From the NCBI GenBank assembly GCA_937894675.1, contig CALCQO010000047.1, positions 1 through 64,000 on the forward strand: a DNA stretch of 64,000 bases. The letters are read 5' to 3'. Positions 24,591-32,760 of this stretch are shown in pieces (position 1 is the stretch's first letter; each line of letters opens with the position of its first letter). The notes beneath the pieces are model-generated. The model was given only the letters and a program-made list of their open reading frames with translations. It made no database searches and was not told the DNA's origin. Source of the DNA: an uncultured Clostridia bacterium. Lineage in GTDB: Bacteria > Bacillota > Clostridia > Christensenellales > Aristaeellaceae. The position numbers and the translations under genes were made by a program.

Positions 24591-25580
24591 TTACTTTCTG
24601 CTGGATTCCGTATACAGATGGCAGGCTACCATATGCCCGTCATAATCAATCACTGGGGGGGCCTGGGTAGTGCAAATGTCCATACAGCTGGCGCATCTTG
24701 TATGGAACTTGCAGCCAGTTGGCGGATTGGCCGGGGACGGGATGCTGCCTTCCAGGATGATACGGTCCATCTTGATGGTCGGGTCGGGAATCGGTATCGC
24801 GCTGAACAACGCTTTGGTGTAGGGATGCAGCGGATTCGCGAAGATTTCCTTCTTAGGGCCGTACTCGACCAGCGACCCCAGATACATAACGCCTACATAA
24901 TCAGAAATATGCTCAACAACGGATAAATCATGGGAGATAAACAGATAGGTAAGCCCAAACTCATCCTGCAGGTCTTCCAATAAGTTGATAATCTGCGCCT
25001 GAATGGACACGTCCAGCGCGGAAACAGGCTCATCACACACGATGAAATCCGGGTTCAGGGCAATGGCGCGGGCAATGCAGATTCTCTGACGCTGTCCGCC
25101 GGAAAACTCGTGCGGGTAACGGTCCTTGTGATACTCCTGCAGACCGCATGCCTGCATGATTTTTGTGATGTAATCATCCTGCTTATCCTCGGGGACAATA
25201 CCATGCTCCCTGACAGCCTCGCCAATAATCTCACCAACGGGCATACGGGGAGACAAACTGGAATAGGGATCCTGAAAGATAATCTGGATTCTGGGGCGAA
25301 CATTGCGCATTTCTGCCTTGTCCAGCGCGAATATATCCGTACCGTTGAAGGTTACTGAGCCGTCTGTCTTATCATTCAAACGCAGGAGGGTTTTACCAAC
25401 GGTTGTTTTTCCGCAGCCCGATTCGCCTACCAAGCCCATGGTGGTGCCGCGCTTGATGGTAAAGGAAATATCATCAACAGCTTTCACCTGACCGACTACC
25501 CGGCCAAAGAGTCCGGCTTTGATAGGAAAGTATTTCTTTAAGTTTTTTACTTCAAGCAGGTTATCAGTCGTTTTCTGCAT
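24591..25580 (-). CDS. oppF: oligopeptide ABC transporter ATPase OppF
   Basis: This 329-residue ATPase of the Opp/Dpp family has Walker A GESGCGKTT, Q-loop FQDPYSSLSPRMPVG, signature FSGGQRQRICIARA, Walker B FIVCDEPVSALD and the family C-terminal region with cysteines (GCKFHTRC, CMDIC) that may hold an iron-sulfur cluster or zinc. ORF extensions upstream exist, but GGAGGG sits 7 nt before ATG 25580. It overlaps oppD by 17 nt and pairs with OppD as the heterodimeric motor. Confidence 0.95.
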   Translation of the reverse strand: MQKTTDNLLEVKNLKKYFPIKAGLFGRVVGQVKAVDDISFTIKRGTTMGLVGESGCGKTTVGKTLLRLNDKTDGSVTFNGTDIFALDKAEMRNVRPRIQIIFQDPYSSLSPRMPVGEIIGEAVREHGIVPEDKQDDYITKIMQACGLQEYHKDRYPHEFSGGQRQRICIARAIALNPDFIVCDEPVSALDVSIQAQIINLLEDLQDEFGLTYLFISHDLSVVEHISDYVGVMYLGSLVEYGPKKEIFANPLHPYTKALFSAIPIPDPTIKMDRIILEGSIPSPANPPTGCKFHTRCASCMDICTTQAPPVIDYDGHMVACHLYTESSRK

Positions 25581-26727
25581 GGGTGCCCTCCATATAGCGG
25601 TAACAGGCGACACTGTGGGTTTCACTTAGTTGGATGGACGGCGGATAATCGCCGTCACAGGGAGCGAAGCGTTTCTCACAGCGATCCCGGAAATAACAAT
25701 AGTTCGGCATGTTGACAGGGTTGGGTACAGTACCGGGAATGCTGTAAAGGCGGTCGACGCTCTTATTCACAACAGGCTTGGAGGCCATCAGGCCCACCGT
25801 ATACGGGTGACTGGGATGCAGGAAGACTTCTTCCGCGGTCCCCTTCTCCACCACGCGGCCGGCGTACATAACAACCACATAATCCGCCATTTCGGCGATG
25901 ACACCCAGGTCATGCGTGATCAGCATAATGCTGGAGTTGATACGGTCCTTCAACTGACGCAGCAGGTCCAGTATCTGCGCCTGAATGGTAACATCCAGCG
26001 CTGTCGTGGGCTCATCAGCGATGATCAGCCGCGGACTGCATGCAAGCGCCATGGCAATCATAATGCGCTGCCGCATGCCGCCGGACAACTCATGCGGAAA
26101 CATGTTATAGACGCCTTCCGCGTTGGCGATGCCCACCATGTCTATCATTTCCTTGGAGCGCTTCACCACTTCCTGATCGGACATCTCCGGAAAATGCAGT
26201 TTGATAACCTCATCAATCTGCGATCCTACGCGGAAAACAGGGTTCAGGCTGGTCATGGGCTCCTGAAAAATCATGGAAATCACATTCCCGCGGATTTTCT
26301 GCATGCCTTCCAGGGGGACTTTCGCGATATCTATCGCCTTGTCTCCCAGGTTTAGGCGCATTTCGCCTTTCACCGTTTGCCCGGTCGGACGCTGTACCAG
26401 CTGCATCAGGGACAGGCTGGTTACAGATTTACCGCATCCGCTTTCTCCAACCACGCCAACAGTTTTGCCCATGGGAATATCAAAGGAAACACCGTCAACT
26501 GCCTTTACCGTGCCGATATCCGTGAAGAAATAGGTGTGAAGATTATCAAACTCCACAATGTTGTTATCATCCTTCATCCGGGTCAGGTATTCTGACTCTG
26601 GTACATTCTTGCGAAGGCGCTTCTTCTCGATTTCATTGGTAATTTTTCGGTTGTTCTTACTGATTTTTCGGGATTCTCTGGCAGTGATATAGTTTGTATC
26701 CTTGCCATTCTTGCTTTTTATCGTCAT
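25564..26727 (-). CDS. oppD: oligopeptide ABC transporter ATPase OppD
   Basis: This 387-residue ATPase has Walker A GESGCGKSV, Q-loop FQEPMTSLNPVF, signature LSGGMRQRIMIAMALAC, Walker B LIIADEPTTALD and the OppD C-terminal region with CYFRDRCEKRFAPCDGDYPP. About 55 residues precede the ABC domain (rich in Lys/Arg/Asn), longer than the usual OppD N-terminus. An ATG at 26733 overlaps the oppC stop, but AGAGGT at 26735-26740 leaves it one base; spacing is 7 nt for ATG 26727, which I prefer. It overlaps oppF by 17 nt. Confidence 0.95.
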   Translation of the reverse strand: MTIKSKNGKDTNYITARESRKISKNNRKITNEIEKKRLRKNVPESEYLTRMKDDNNIVEFDNLHTYFFTDIGTVKAVDGVSFDIPMGKTVGVVGESGCGKSVTSLSLMQLVQRPTGQTVKGEMRLNLGDKAIDIAKVPLEGMQKIRGNVISMIFQEPMTSLNPVFRVGSQIDEVIKLHFPEMSDQEVVKRSKEMIDMVGIANAEGVYNMFPHELSGGMRQRIMIAMALACSPRLIIADEPTTALDVTIQAQILDLLRQLKDRINSSIMLITHDLGVIAEMADYVVVMYAGRVVEKGTAEEVFLHPSHPYTVGLMASKPVVNKSVDRLYSIPGTVPNPVNMPNYCYFRDRCEKRFAPCDGDYPPSIQLSETHSVACYRYMEGTHAEND

Positions 26728-26732
26728 GGACA

Positions 26733-28550
26733 TTACCTCTTCATTTTCGGGTCAAACGCGTCCCGCAGACCGTCGCCGACAAAGTTGAAGCCAAGCACGG
26801 TAAACAGGATTAATAGACCTGCCGGAATCCAGATGAACCAGTAGTTCATTACAATGTAGGGCTGGCTGGCCGCGTTGATGATGCTGCCCCAGGAGGCGAT
26901 GGGATACTTGACCCCCAGCCCCAGGAAAGACAGTGTCGCTTCCGTCAGGATAATGCTGCCAAGCGCCATGGTGCCCTGCACAATCAGCAAAGGCATGACA
27001 TTGGGCACCAGATGCTTGAAGATTCGCCGGCTGACCCTGATGCCGGTGGCTTCAGTAGCTACCATGAAGTCCTGCTCGCGCAAAGCCAGGATTTGTCCGC
27101 GCACCACACGGGCAATCCCTGTCCAGCCCATCAAACCAAGGATAATCATCAGCAGAAGCACACGCGTATAGGGATCCACTTCCAGCCTGTCCATTACGGA
27201 GCCCACGATGATCATGATCGGCCAGTAGGGAATGGAGTTGAACAAATCCACGAAACGCATCAGCATGGTGTCTACCCAGCCGCCGAAGTATCCGGAGATA
27301 CCGCCGACGAAAATGCCGATAATCATTTCAAGGAAGACAACGACAAAGCCTACCAGCAGGGAAATCCTGCCGCCATACATCAGCCTAGTCAGCATGTCCA
27401 TACCGTTCTGGTCAGTGCCCAACAGATGCTGGCTGTCCGGGGTGTGGTACATATCGATTAACCGGGTAGGCGTATCGCGCTTGATGTTATAGGTGGCATG
27501 CACCAGTTCGATTTCGTACTTGATTTCTTCGCCCTGTTCATCCGGGTAGACAAAAGAGCGCTCGCCATTCAGAATCGCTTCCCGCGCTGCTGATTTATAA
27601 TCAACCGTGAGGAACACGTCAGGAGATATGGCGTTAACGATGATATCTGAGATATTCGCGAAGGGTACTTCCTCGCCATTCAAGACTTTGGAAACAGTGA
27701 TGTTCCGTCCATCCTCGACAACCGTGTAGTTCTGATTGTCCAGTGTAAAGGCTGTTTCATTCTTGCTGATGGCATTTTCAGCGGCCAGGCGGAAGGTATA
27801 GCTGTTTACAACGGATACATCCTCGGGGCTGTAGGCATCATAAATCCTTGGTGAAGCGACCGCGATATCTTTATCCTTGGAAATCATCAGTTTGGCTCCG
27901 TCGCGGACAATCTGATAGGTCTCACCCAAATAGGTGAAGTTATCCGCCTTTGCCTGATCTGCCTTTTCAAAAGCAGCTTTCATCTCGTTGTCCATTTCAA
28001 AGCCCGGCGCATTGTTGTACGCGTACAGCATTTTGCGTGCCATGACATCCGAAAGGACTTCCATCTGACTTACTTTGAAAAAGTCTTCATTCTCTACGGT
28101 AAAGGCATAGTACTGACCAGAATTTTCAAAGGTCGTGCCGCCATTGTTGTGGGCAAGAATCATTTTTCCAAATGATGAAGAAGCGAAGCTCTCGCCCGGT
28201 TTCACCGTATAGCGGAGTTCCGTATTGATGGTCGCCCCGGCATAGTCTTTTACCATGATATCCGTTTTATAGAACACCTGGGACTGGGAATAGGGCATGA
28301 CCATACCGCCGATAAAGGAAAAAGTAAACATCAGAACCAGGATGATAAAACCCGTGATTGCCAGACGGTTGCGCACAAACCGCTTGAAAACCATCATCCC
28401 GGGGGACAATACTTTGACGCGCTTTTCGTCGTCCAATGTCCCCGAGCGATCCGGTTCATGCCCCAATGATTCCGACGAATAGATGGTGTCGGCAATGCTT
28501 CTTTGTTCCTGCTGCTCCTGAAGGTTGGCAGCTTTCTTTTCGTGATCCAT
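26733..28550 (-). CDS. oppC: oligopeptide ABC permease OppC with a large extracytoplasmic insertion
   Basis: This 605-residue protein is about twice the normal OppC length. A charged cytoplasmic N-terminus (1-55) and TM1 (about 64-86) come first. A roughly 275-residue extracytoplasmic insertion (about 90-365) follows, and then the usual permease core with the EAA loop (TEATGIRVSRRIFKHLVPNVM) near 510. The insertion contains at least two similar units: residues 205-225 and 268-288 share the pattern F-T-x5-Y-x2-V-x-D-G-x5-S-K, each followed by an SP[ED] and an AA[ER]xAI motif. AAGGAGG precedes ATG 28550. With OppB it forms the peptide channel; the insertion may touch OppA. Confidence 0.92.
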   Translation of the reverse strand: MDHEKKAANLQEQQEQRSIADTIYSSESLGHEPDRSGTLDDEKRVKVLSPGMMVFKRFVRNRLAITGFIILVLMFTFSFIGGMVMPYSQSQVFYKTDIMVKDYAGATINTELRYTVKPGESFASSSFGKMILAHNNGGTTFENSGQYYAFTVENEDFFKVSQMEVLSDVMARKMLYAYNNAPGFEMDNEMKAAFEKADQAKADNFTYLGETYQIVRDGAKLMISKDKDIAVASPRIYDAYSPEDVSVVNSYTFRLAAENAISKNETAFTLDNQNYTVVEDGRNITVSKVLNGEEVPFANISDIIVNAISPDVFLTVDYKSAAREAILNGERSFVYPDEQGEEIKYEIELVHATYNIKRDTPTRLIDMYHTPDSQHLLGTDQNGMDMLTRLMYGGRISLLVGFVVVFLEMIIGIFVGGISGYFGGWVDTMLMRFVDLFNSIPYWPIMIIVGSVMDRLEVDPYTRVLLLMIILGLMGWTGIARVVRGQILALREQDFMVATEATGIRVSRRIFKHLVPNVMPLLIVQGTMALGSIILTEATLSFLGLGVKYPIASWGSIINAASQPYIVMNYWFIWIPAGLLILFTVLGFNFVGDGLRDAFDPKMKR

Positions 28551-28562
28551 TTCGCTGCCTCC

Positions 28563-29549
28563 TTAATTGATTCGTACGCGGGGATCAACCACGGCGTACA
28601 TGATGTCAGCAAACAACAGGGATACCTGGGTTAGTATGATGATAAACACGGAGTAAAACATGGTAAATGGTATATCCCCCATCTTCATCGCGTCAAATGC
28701 GATATATCCGATACCGGGGATTTGATACAAGGTTTCCGTAATCATCGAGCCGCTGAACATGCTGGGAATCAGATAGCTCATATAGGATACCAGCGGTATC
28801 AGGGTGTTGCGGAACGCGTGCTTGTTGATTACCTTGCTTTCCGGCAGCCCTTTGGCGCGGGCGGTGCGGATATAATCGGAATTGAGCACTTCCAGCATGT
28901 TGGTGCGGGTAAAACGCATCAGGCCGCCGACCGACAGCATCGTCAAAGTGATGGTCGGTAAAATCAAATGTTTGGCCATATCCAGTATCTTGCCCATTGG
29001 CGATAGCTGTTCATAATAGCGGCCAACGATACCATAAAGGTCAAACCAGCCAAGCTGCATGGAGAATACATATTTCAACATCGTTGCCAGGAAGAAGGAA
29101 GGCAGTGAAATACCCATTAACGCGATAAAGGTAATGGTATAGTCCGTTCTGCTGTATTGCCTTCTTGCCGCTGTGATACCCAGAGGTATCGCGATGATAG
29201 TTTGCAAAACAAAAGTAATGATATTGAGCGCCACAGAATACCAGATAACATTGTTGAATTTTTCGGTAACCGGCATGTTGTACATCCAGGAATCACCGAA
29301 ATTACCGCGGACGGCATCAGAGAGCCAACCTAAATAACCAGAGAAAACGTCCCTGTCAAGACGGAACAGTGTGTTCAATTGTGCAAGCCATTCGGCATAG
29401 CTTTTACTACCAGGCAATTGTGCGCGCTGGCGCGCGATTGTCTCCACATAGGAGGAGGGCAGAGCTCGGATAACTGCATATACAACGAAGGATCCAAACA
29501 GTATGATGATAACTGCCAGGAATAGCCTTCTGACAATGAATTTTGACAC
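28563..29549 (-). CDS. oppB: oligopeptide ABC permease OppB
   Basis: This 328-residue permease has six TM segments. The OppB features are the N-terminal FIVRRLFLAVIIILFG with TM1, the large first loop with GNFGDSWMYNMPV, the EAA-type loop (RTARAKGLPESKVINKHAFR) and the C-terminal VDPRVRIN. The start is GTG 29549, with GAGGA four nt upstream; no ATG is better placed. The gene follows the strong hairpin at 29575-29610, so its expression is probably lower than that of oppA. Confidence 0.95.
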   Translation of the reverse strand: MSKFIVRRLFLAVIIILFGSFVVYAVIRALPSSYVETIARQRAQLPGSKSYAEWLAQLNTLFRLDRDVFSGYLGWLSDAVRGNFGDSWMYNMPVTEKFNNVIWYSVALNIITFVLQTIIAIPLGITAARRQYSRTDYTITFIALMGISLPSFFLATMLKYVFSMQLGWFDLYGIVGRYYEQLSPMGKILDMAKHLILPTITLTMLSVGGLMRFTRTNMLEVLNSDYIRTARAKGLPESKVINKHAFRNTLIPLVSYMSYLIPSMFSGSMITETLYQIPGIGYIAFDAMKMGDIPFTMFYSVFIIILTQVSLLFADIMYAVVDPRVRIN

Positions 29550-29574
29550 TTAATCCTCTTCCTTTACACAAAAG

Positions 29575-29610
29575 CCGGGGATAAGCCCCTGTAACAGGGG
29601 CTTATCCCGG
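29575..29610 (-). terminator. strong hairpin between oppA and oppB (partial terminator or mRNA stabiliser)
   Basis: Two arms form a 14-bp perfect stem (GGGATAAGCCCCTG and complement) with a 3-nt loop, extended by two further pairs past one bulged G. On the minus strand it is followed by CTTTTGTG, a poor T-tract. In many opp-type operons such an element reduces read-through and protects the binding-protein mRNA 3' end, which would give more OppA than OppBCDF. Confidence 0.8.
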
Positions 29611-29623
29611 TCTTTGTACAGGT

Positions 29624-32026
29624 TTATTTCGCGGTCAGTTCGAGATTCTCAATTTCACTCATCCAACCATAGAAGGTGGTGATGTCCTTGGGCAATGTTT
29701 CGATATTGACGCGCTCCGTGCTGAAGATGATGAAGTTCTTACGCTGATAGGTAGGTACTTCCACAGCCCAGTCAACGATGATGTCCAAGGCTTCCTTGTA
29801 CACGGTCTTGCGGTAGCTCTGGTCATCGCTCTGGCGGGCCAGGATGATGTCTTCATCCAGTTTGGCGTCGGCGATATGATAGTGGTTGCTGTCAGAGCCG
29901 CCCAGGCCAACGATGTTGCTGGAATGATATACCTGATACATGTCCGGATCAATGGTGGAGCCCCAGGCAGCGGTCCACATTTCCTGTTTGCCGGAATCCA
30001 GGGCATTCCACAGGACGTTGGAGTCGGCGGGGTCATTGATCTTCAGTTCCATGCCGATGGTTTCCAGGGCAGCCTTGGCTTCGGTCAGAACGCCGATGCT
30101 GGGGTGATCGCCCTTGCCGTCGCCGGGGATGATGATTTCGTAGGAGAGCTTGGCGCCTTCGGGGGCGGCAGTGAATTTTCCGGTGGCCTCGTCAAAGGTG
30201 AAGCCGGCGGCAATCAGGAAGCCCTTGGCAGCCTCAACAGCCGCTTCGTACTTCTGCTCGTCGGTCATGTCGGAGGTGTAGATTGGCTCGCCTTCCACGT
30301 TCACGGAGAAAGCAACCTTGTAGTCAGGATCGGTCGGTTGGGGCGCTGCCCAGGAGGTGTTGGAGATGGGGTAGTTAATGACAGAAGCGGCATCGCCGTA
30401 GTAGCTGTCATACACCACATCGCGGTACACGGCCAGAACTGTCGCGTATGCGCGGCGCAGGTTCTTGGAAGCGTCGCTGGCGGGTTCGTCGCCAACCAGC
30501 ATGGTGTCGGCATTCAGGCCGATGTAGCCGTAGCCAAGGTTGTCAACGCTGCTGGTGGTCACCTTGTCGCCAGTGATGTCGCCGTTGGAGTTGAAACCCT
30601 TGATGGTATTCACATTGGGCAGGTTGCCGCTCATCTCGCCAACATCAATGGCAGCGGTTTCCATGGCGTTGGGAACTTCGTTGGGTACGGTTTCCTTGAA
30701 CTGTATGAACTTGATCTTCGGTTCGCCTCTGTAGTAATGCTCATTGGCTTCGAAGTAGACAACGCGGTTCTCGTACTTGACGAACTTGTAGGGGCCGGCG
30801 CCCATGGGATGGGTGCTCTTCTGTCCGGCAATGGTCAGATCGCCGAAGGGATGGCCGAACATGTTGTTCTCATAATCATACTGGGCTTTGTCGCCGTAGT
30901 AGTGCAGAGGAGACACGTTGATGCCGGCGATGCTGTAAACGGCGGGGGCTTCGTAGCCGGTGGTCTTCACCTCAACAGTGTAGTCATCCAGCTTTTTAAT
31001 GCCCGAGACATTGGGCACGCCCTTGCCAGCCATGGTCTCGTCCTTGGGGCCCCATTCGCCGATGAAAGCGCTCTTGGTCAGCGCCCAGACATCACTGCCG
31101 TCGGAAGACTCGGGGGCATAAGCAACGGGATCGCCCTTGTAGGCTTCGACAGCTTCTTCATAATAGTTGTCACGGGTGGGATATTCTTCCTTATTCAGGT
31201 CATACACTTTGCCGGACTTGGTGGTCAGAACTTTGTTCTCAACGGTGCCAAAGCCCCAAAGCGCCATACCAAGAACAACCTTCAGTTCTTCTTTGGCGGT
31301 CACTTCTTCTTCAGTGTAGCCGGTTCTCTCCGGGGCATAGCCAAGGTAGTTGGCGAACACATAATCAACAATCTTGTTGACGTCATTCTTCCACTGGCCT
31401 TCCAGTTCCGCCCAGAAAGCTTCCTGCTGCTCTTTTGTCCAGCTGTCGGTGTCAGCCCAGACATGGTCGCGGCCGGCGGCAAAGATATCATCAGCCATTT
31501 TGTCGTACTTGGCATAGACTTCAGAGGAAGTCTGGGTCTGATAGTCTTTCAGACCGATGATGGGGTAGGAATTCAGGGTGGTGGAGCCTGTGTAAGCAGG
31601 ATCCAGGAACACATAGTAGCTGAAGATCAGGTCATCAGCGGTGACGGGTTCGCCGTCGCTGAATTTCATCCCCTCGCGGAGCTTGATAACATAAGTGGTC
31701 TCGTTCTTTTCCTGATCGAAGTTGACGGACACATCAGAAGCACCGGTATAGAGATAATCGGTGCCGTTGTAGTTGACCGTTTCGCCCTCGATGGAGTTAT
31801 AAACGATACCGCCCATGCGATCGGTCTTCAACGGCGCAATCTGCGTCATGTCTGCCACGTCGCGGTCATAGGCGGTATCAGCGAAGAACGGACTGAATTT
31901 CTCGCTAAAGGTGTTGTAGGCAACGACCAGGGGGGTTTCCGCTTCACCAGCGACAGCCAGCGGTACAACAGATACCAGCATCACAACTGCCATCAGCAAA
32001 GCGAACAATGATTTCCTGAGTTTCAT
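29624..32026 (-). CDS. oppA: oligopeptide-binding protein OppA (SBP family 5), long form
   Basis: This 800-residue family 5 solute-binding protein captures peptides outside the cell for OppBCDF. A signal peptide (LRKSLFALLMAVVMLVSVVP, 3-22) ends at a likely AVA-GEA cleavage site; there is no Cys, so it is not an ordinary lipoprotein. Family features include LREGMKFSDGEPVTADDLIF, MGAGPYKFVKYENRVVYFEA (each read separately) and MWTAAWGSTIDPDMYQVYHS. It is about 200 residues longer than typical OppA because of extra segments between 160 and 340. AAGGAGG precedes ATG 32026. Codon use is very strict: a 711-codon frame stays open on the other strand. Confidence 0.95.
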   Translation of the reverse strand: MKLRKSLFALLMAVVMLVSVVPLAVAGEAETPLVVAYNTFSEKFSPFFADTAYDRDVADMTQIAPLKTDRMGGIVYNSIEGETVNYNGTDYLYTGASDVSVNFDQEKNETTYVIKLREGMKFSDGEPVTADDLIFSYYVFLDPAYTGSTTLNSYPIIGLKDYQTQTSSEVYAKYDKMADDIFAAGRDHVWADTDSWTKEQQEAFWAELEGQWKNDVNKIVDYVFANYLGYAPERTGYTEEEVTAKEELKVVLGMALWGFGTVENKVLTTKSGKVYDLNKEEYPTRDNYYEEAVEAYKGDPVAYAPESSDGSDVWALTKSAFIGEWGPKDETMAGKGVPNVSGIKKLDDYTVEVKTTGYEAPAVYSIAGINVSPLHYYGDKAQYDYENNMFGHPFGDLTIAGQKSTHPMGAGPYKFVKYENRVVYFEANEHYYRGEPKIKFIQFKETVPNEVPNAMETAAIDVGEMSGNLPNVNTIKGFNSNGDITGDKVTTSSVDNLGYGYIGLNADTMLVGDEPASDASKNLRRAYATVLAVYRDVVYDSYYGDAASVINYPISNTSWAAPQPTDPDYKVAFSVNVEGEPIYTSDMTDEQKYEAAVEAAKGFLIAAGFTFDEATGKFTAAPEGAKLSYEIIIPGDGKGDHPSIGVLTEAKAALETIGMELKINDPADSNVLWNALDSGKQEMWTAAWGSTIDPDMYQVYHSSNIVGLGGSDSNHYHIADAKLDEDIILARQSDDQSYRKTVYKEALDIIVDWAVEVPTYQRKNFIIFSTERVNIETLPKDITTFYGWMSEIENLELTAK

Positions 32027-32089
32027 GATGGAACCTCCTTTTTATTATGTACGGTAAGGTACGAATCAGTACAATATACCCGTATTATG

Positions 32090-32118
32090 ATTTTATTACA
32101 CTCCCCCTTGAATGTCAA
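32090..32118 (-). promoter_or_regulatory. sigma-A promoter of the opp operon
   Basis: Minus strand TTGACA (32113-32118), 17 nt, TAAAAT (32090-32095): one mismatch to consensus. The leader to oppA is about 57 nt and ends in AAGGAGG. This matches the high expression expected for oppA. Confidence 0.85.
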
Positions 32119-32159
32119 CTTGTTATTCATTTTACAAGGGTTTATGCAGGCTTCTCGAC

Positions 32160-32684
32160 CTATGCCGCAGCGCAGGAATTCTCTTTTCTTTCACGGAGAT
32201 TGGCCATGCTTACAATGCATGAAAGGATGGATAAACCCGCCGCCAAAGCATCCCGAGGCTGGTAAGTGTCAATTAATATATAGAGAACCTGGGCTATGAA
32301 TAACAGTATAGAAAAAATAACTTGCAGGCGGCTGCTGTGCTCCAGACCATCGAAGGACTGCTCCTTCTGCCGCAGCGTCATTCTTTCCGGCGCTCTTTTG
32401 CAAAGAATCGAATACCAAAGGCTTTTTCCCGAGAAATACAGCAGAACAACAAAAGGGATTAAGCCATACAACTGCCGTAAACTGCCGGGATCAATCAGGC
32501 CTATAATGATACATGCAATCAAAGCCAGCATAGAGCGGATCAGGTTTCGGGTGCAATGACTGTTTTTCAGTCCGTCAGGCGTGGATAGCTGAAAGTACTC
32601 CCCTTGGTACTGATACTGCTTTTTCTTTTGATGAGGTTCTTCATTCACCTGAATGTAATTGTCCAGATCTTTTCTTTTCCGCAT
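32160..32684 (-). CDS. hypothetical four-TM membrane protein
   Basis: This 174-residue protein is not recognised. A hydrophilic N-terminus (about 1-45, with QKKKQYQYQGEYFQL) precedes two TM pairs: about 48-66, 73-92 and 123-143, 147-164. A charged middle loop (CKRAPERMTLRQKEQ) separates them, and the end is RERKENSCAAA. ATG 32684 is preferred because GGAGGAAAC directly precedes it. It is divergent from the sigma-like gene at 32761, with which it shares the 76-nt promoter gap. No terminator lies before the oppA promoter, so some read-through is possible. Confidence 0.7.
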   Translation of the reverse strand: MRKRKDLDNYIQVNEEPHQKKKQYQYQGEYFQLSTPDGLKNSHCTRNLIRSMLALIACIIIGLIDPGSLRQLYGLIPFVVLLYFSGKSLWYSILCKRAPERMTLRQKEQSFDGLEHSSRLQVIFSILLFIAQVLYILIDTYQPRDALAAGLSILSCIVSMANLRERKENSCAAA

Positions 32685-32715
32685 GTTTCCTCCGGTTGAA
32701 ACCATTTACGGAAAT

Positions 32716-32744
32716 ATTGTATCATACAGATATTGACGGAACAA
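32716..32744 (-). promoter_or_regulatory. promoter of the four-TM protein gene
   Basis: Minus strand TTGTTC (32739-32744), 17 nt, TACAAT (32716-32721) preceded by TGA, which makes an extended -10. It lies 32 nt upstream of ATG 32684. The plus-strand promoter for 32761 is not obvious. Confidence 0.6.
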
Positions 32745-32760
32745 ATCGAAAGGCAACGCG

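Noticed and set aside
29876..32011. 711-codon open frame on the plus strand across oppA
   Set aside because: It is antisense to a clear family 5 binding protein with signal peptide and ribosome site. Its translation has no domain and is Gly/Val-rich as expected from the complement of a biased gene.
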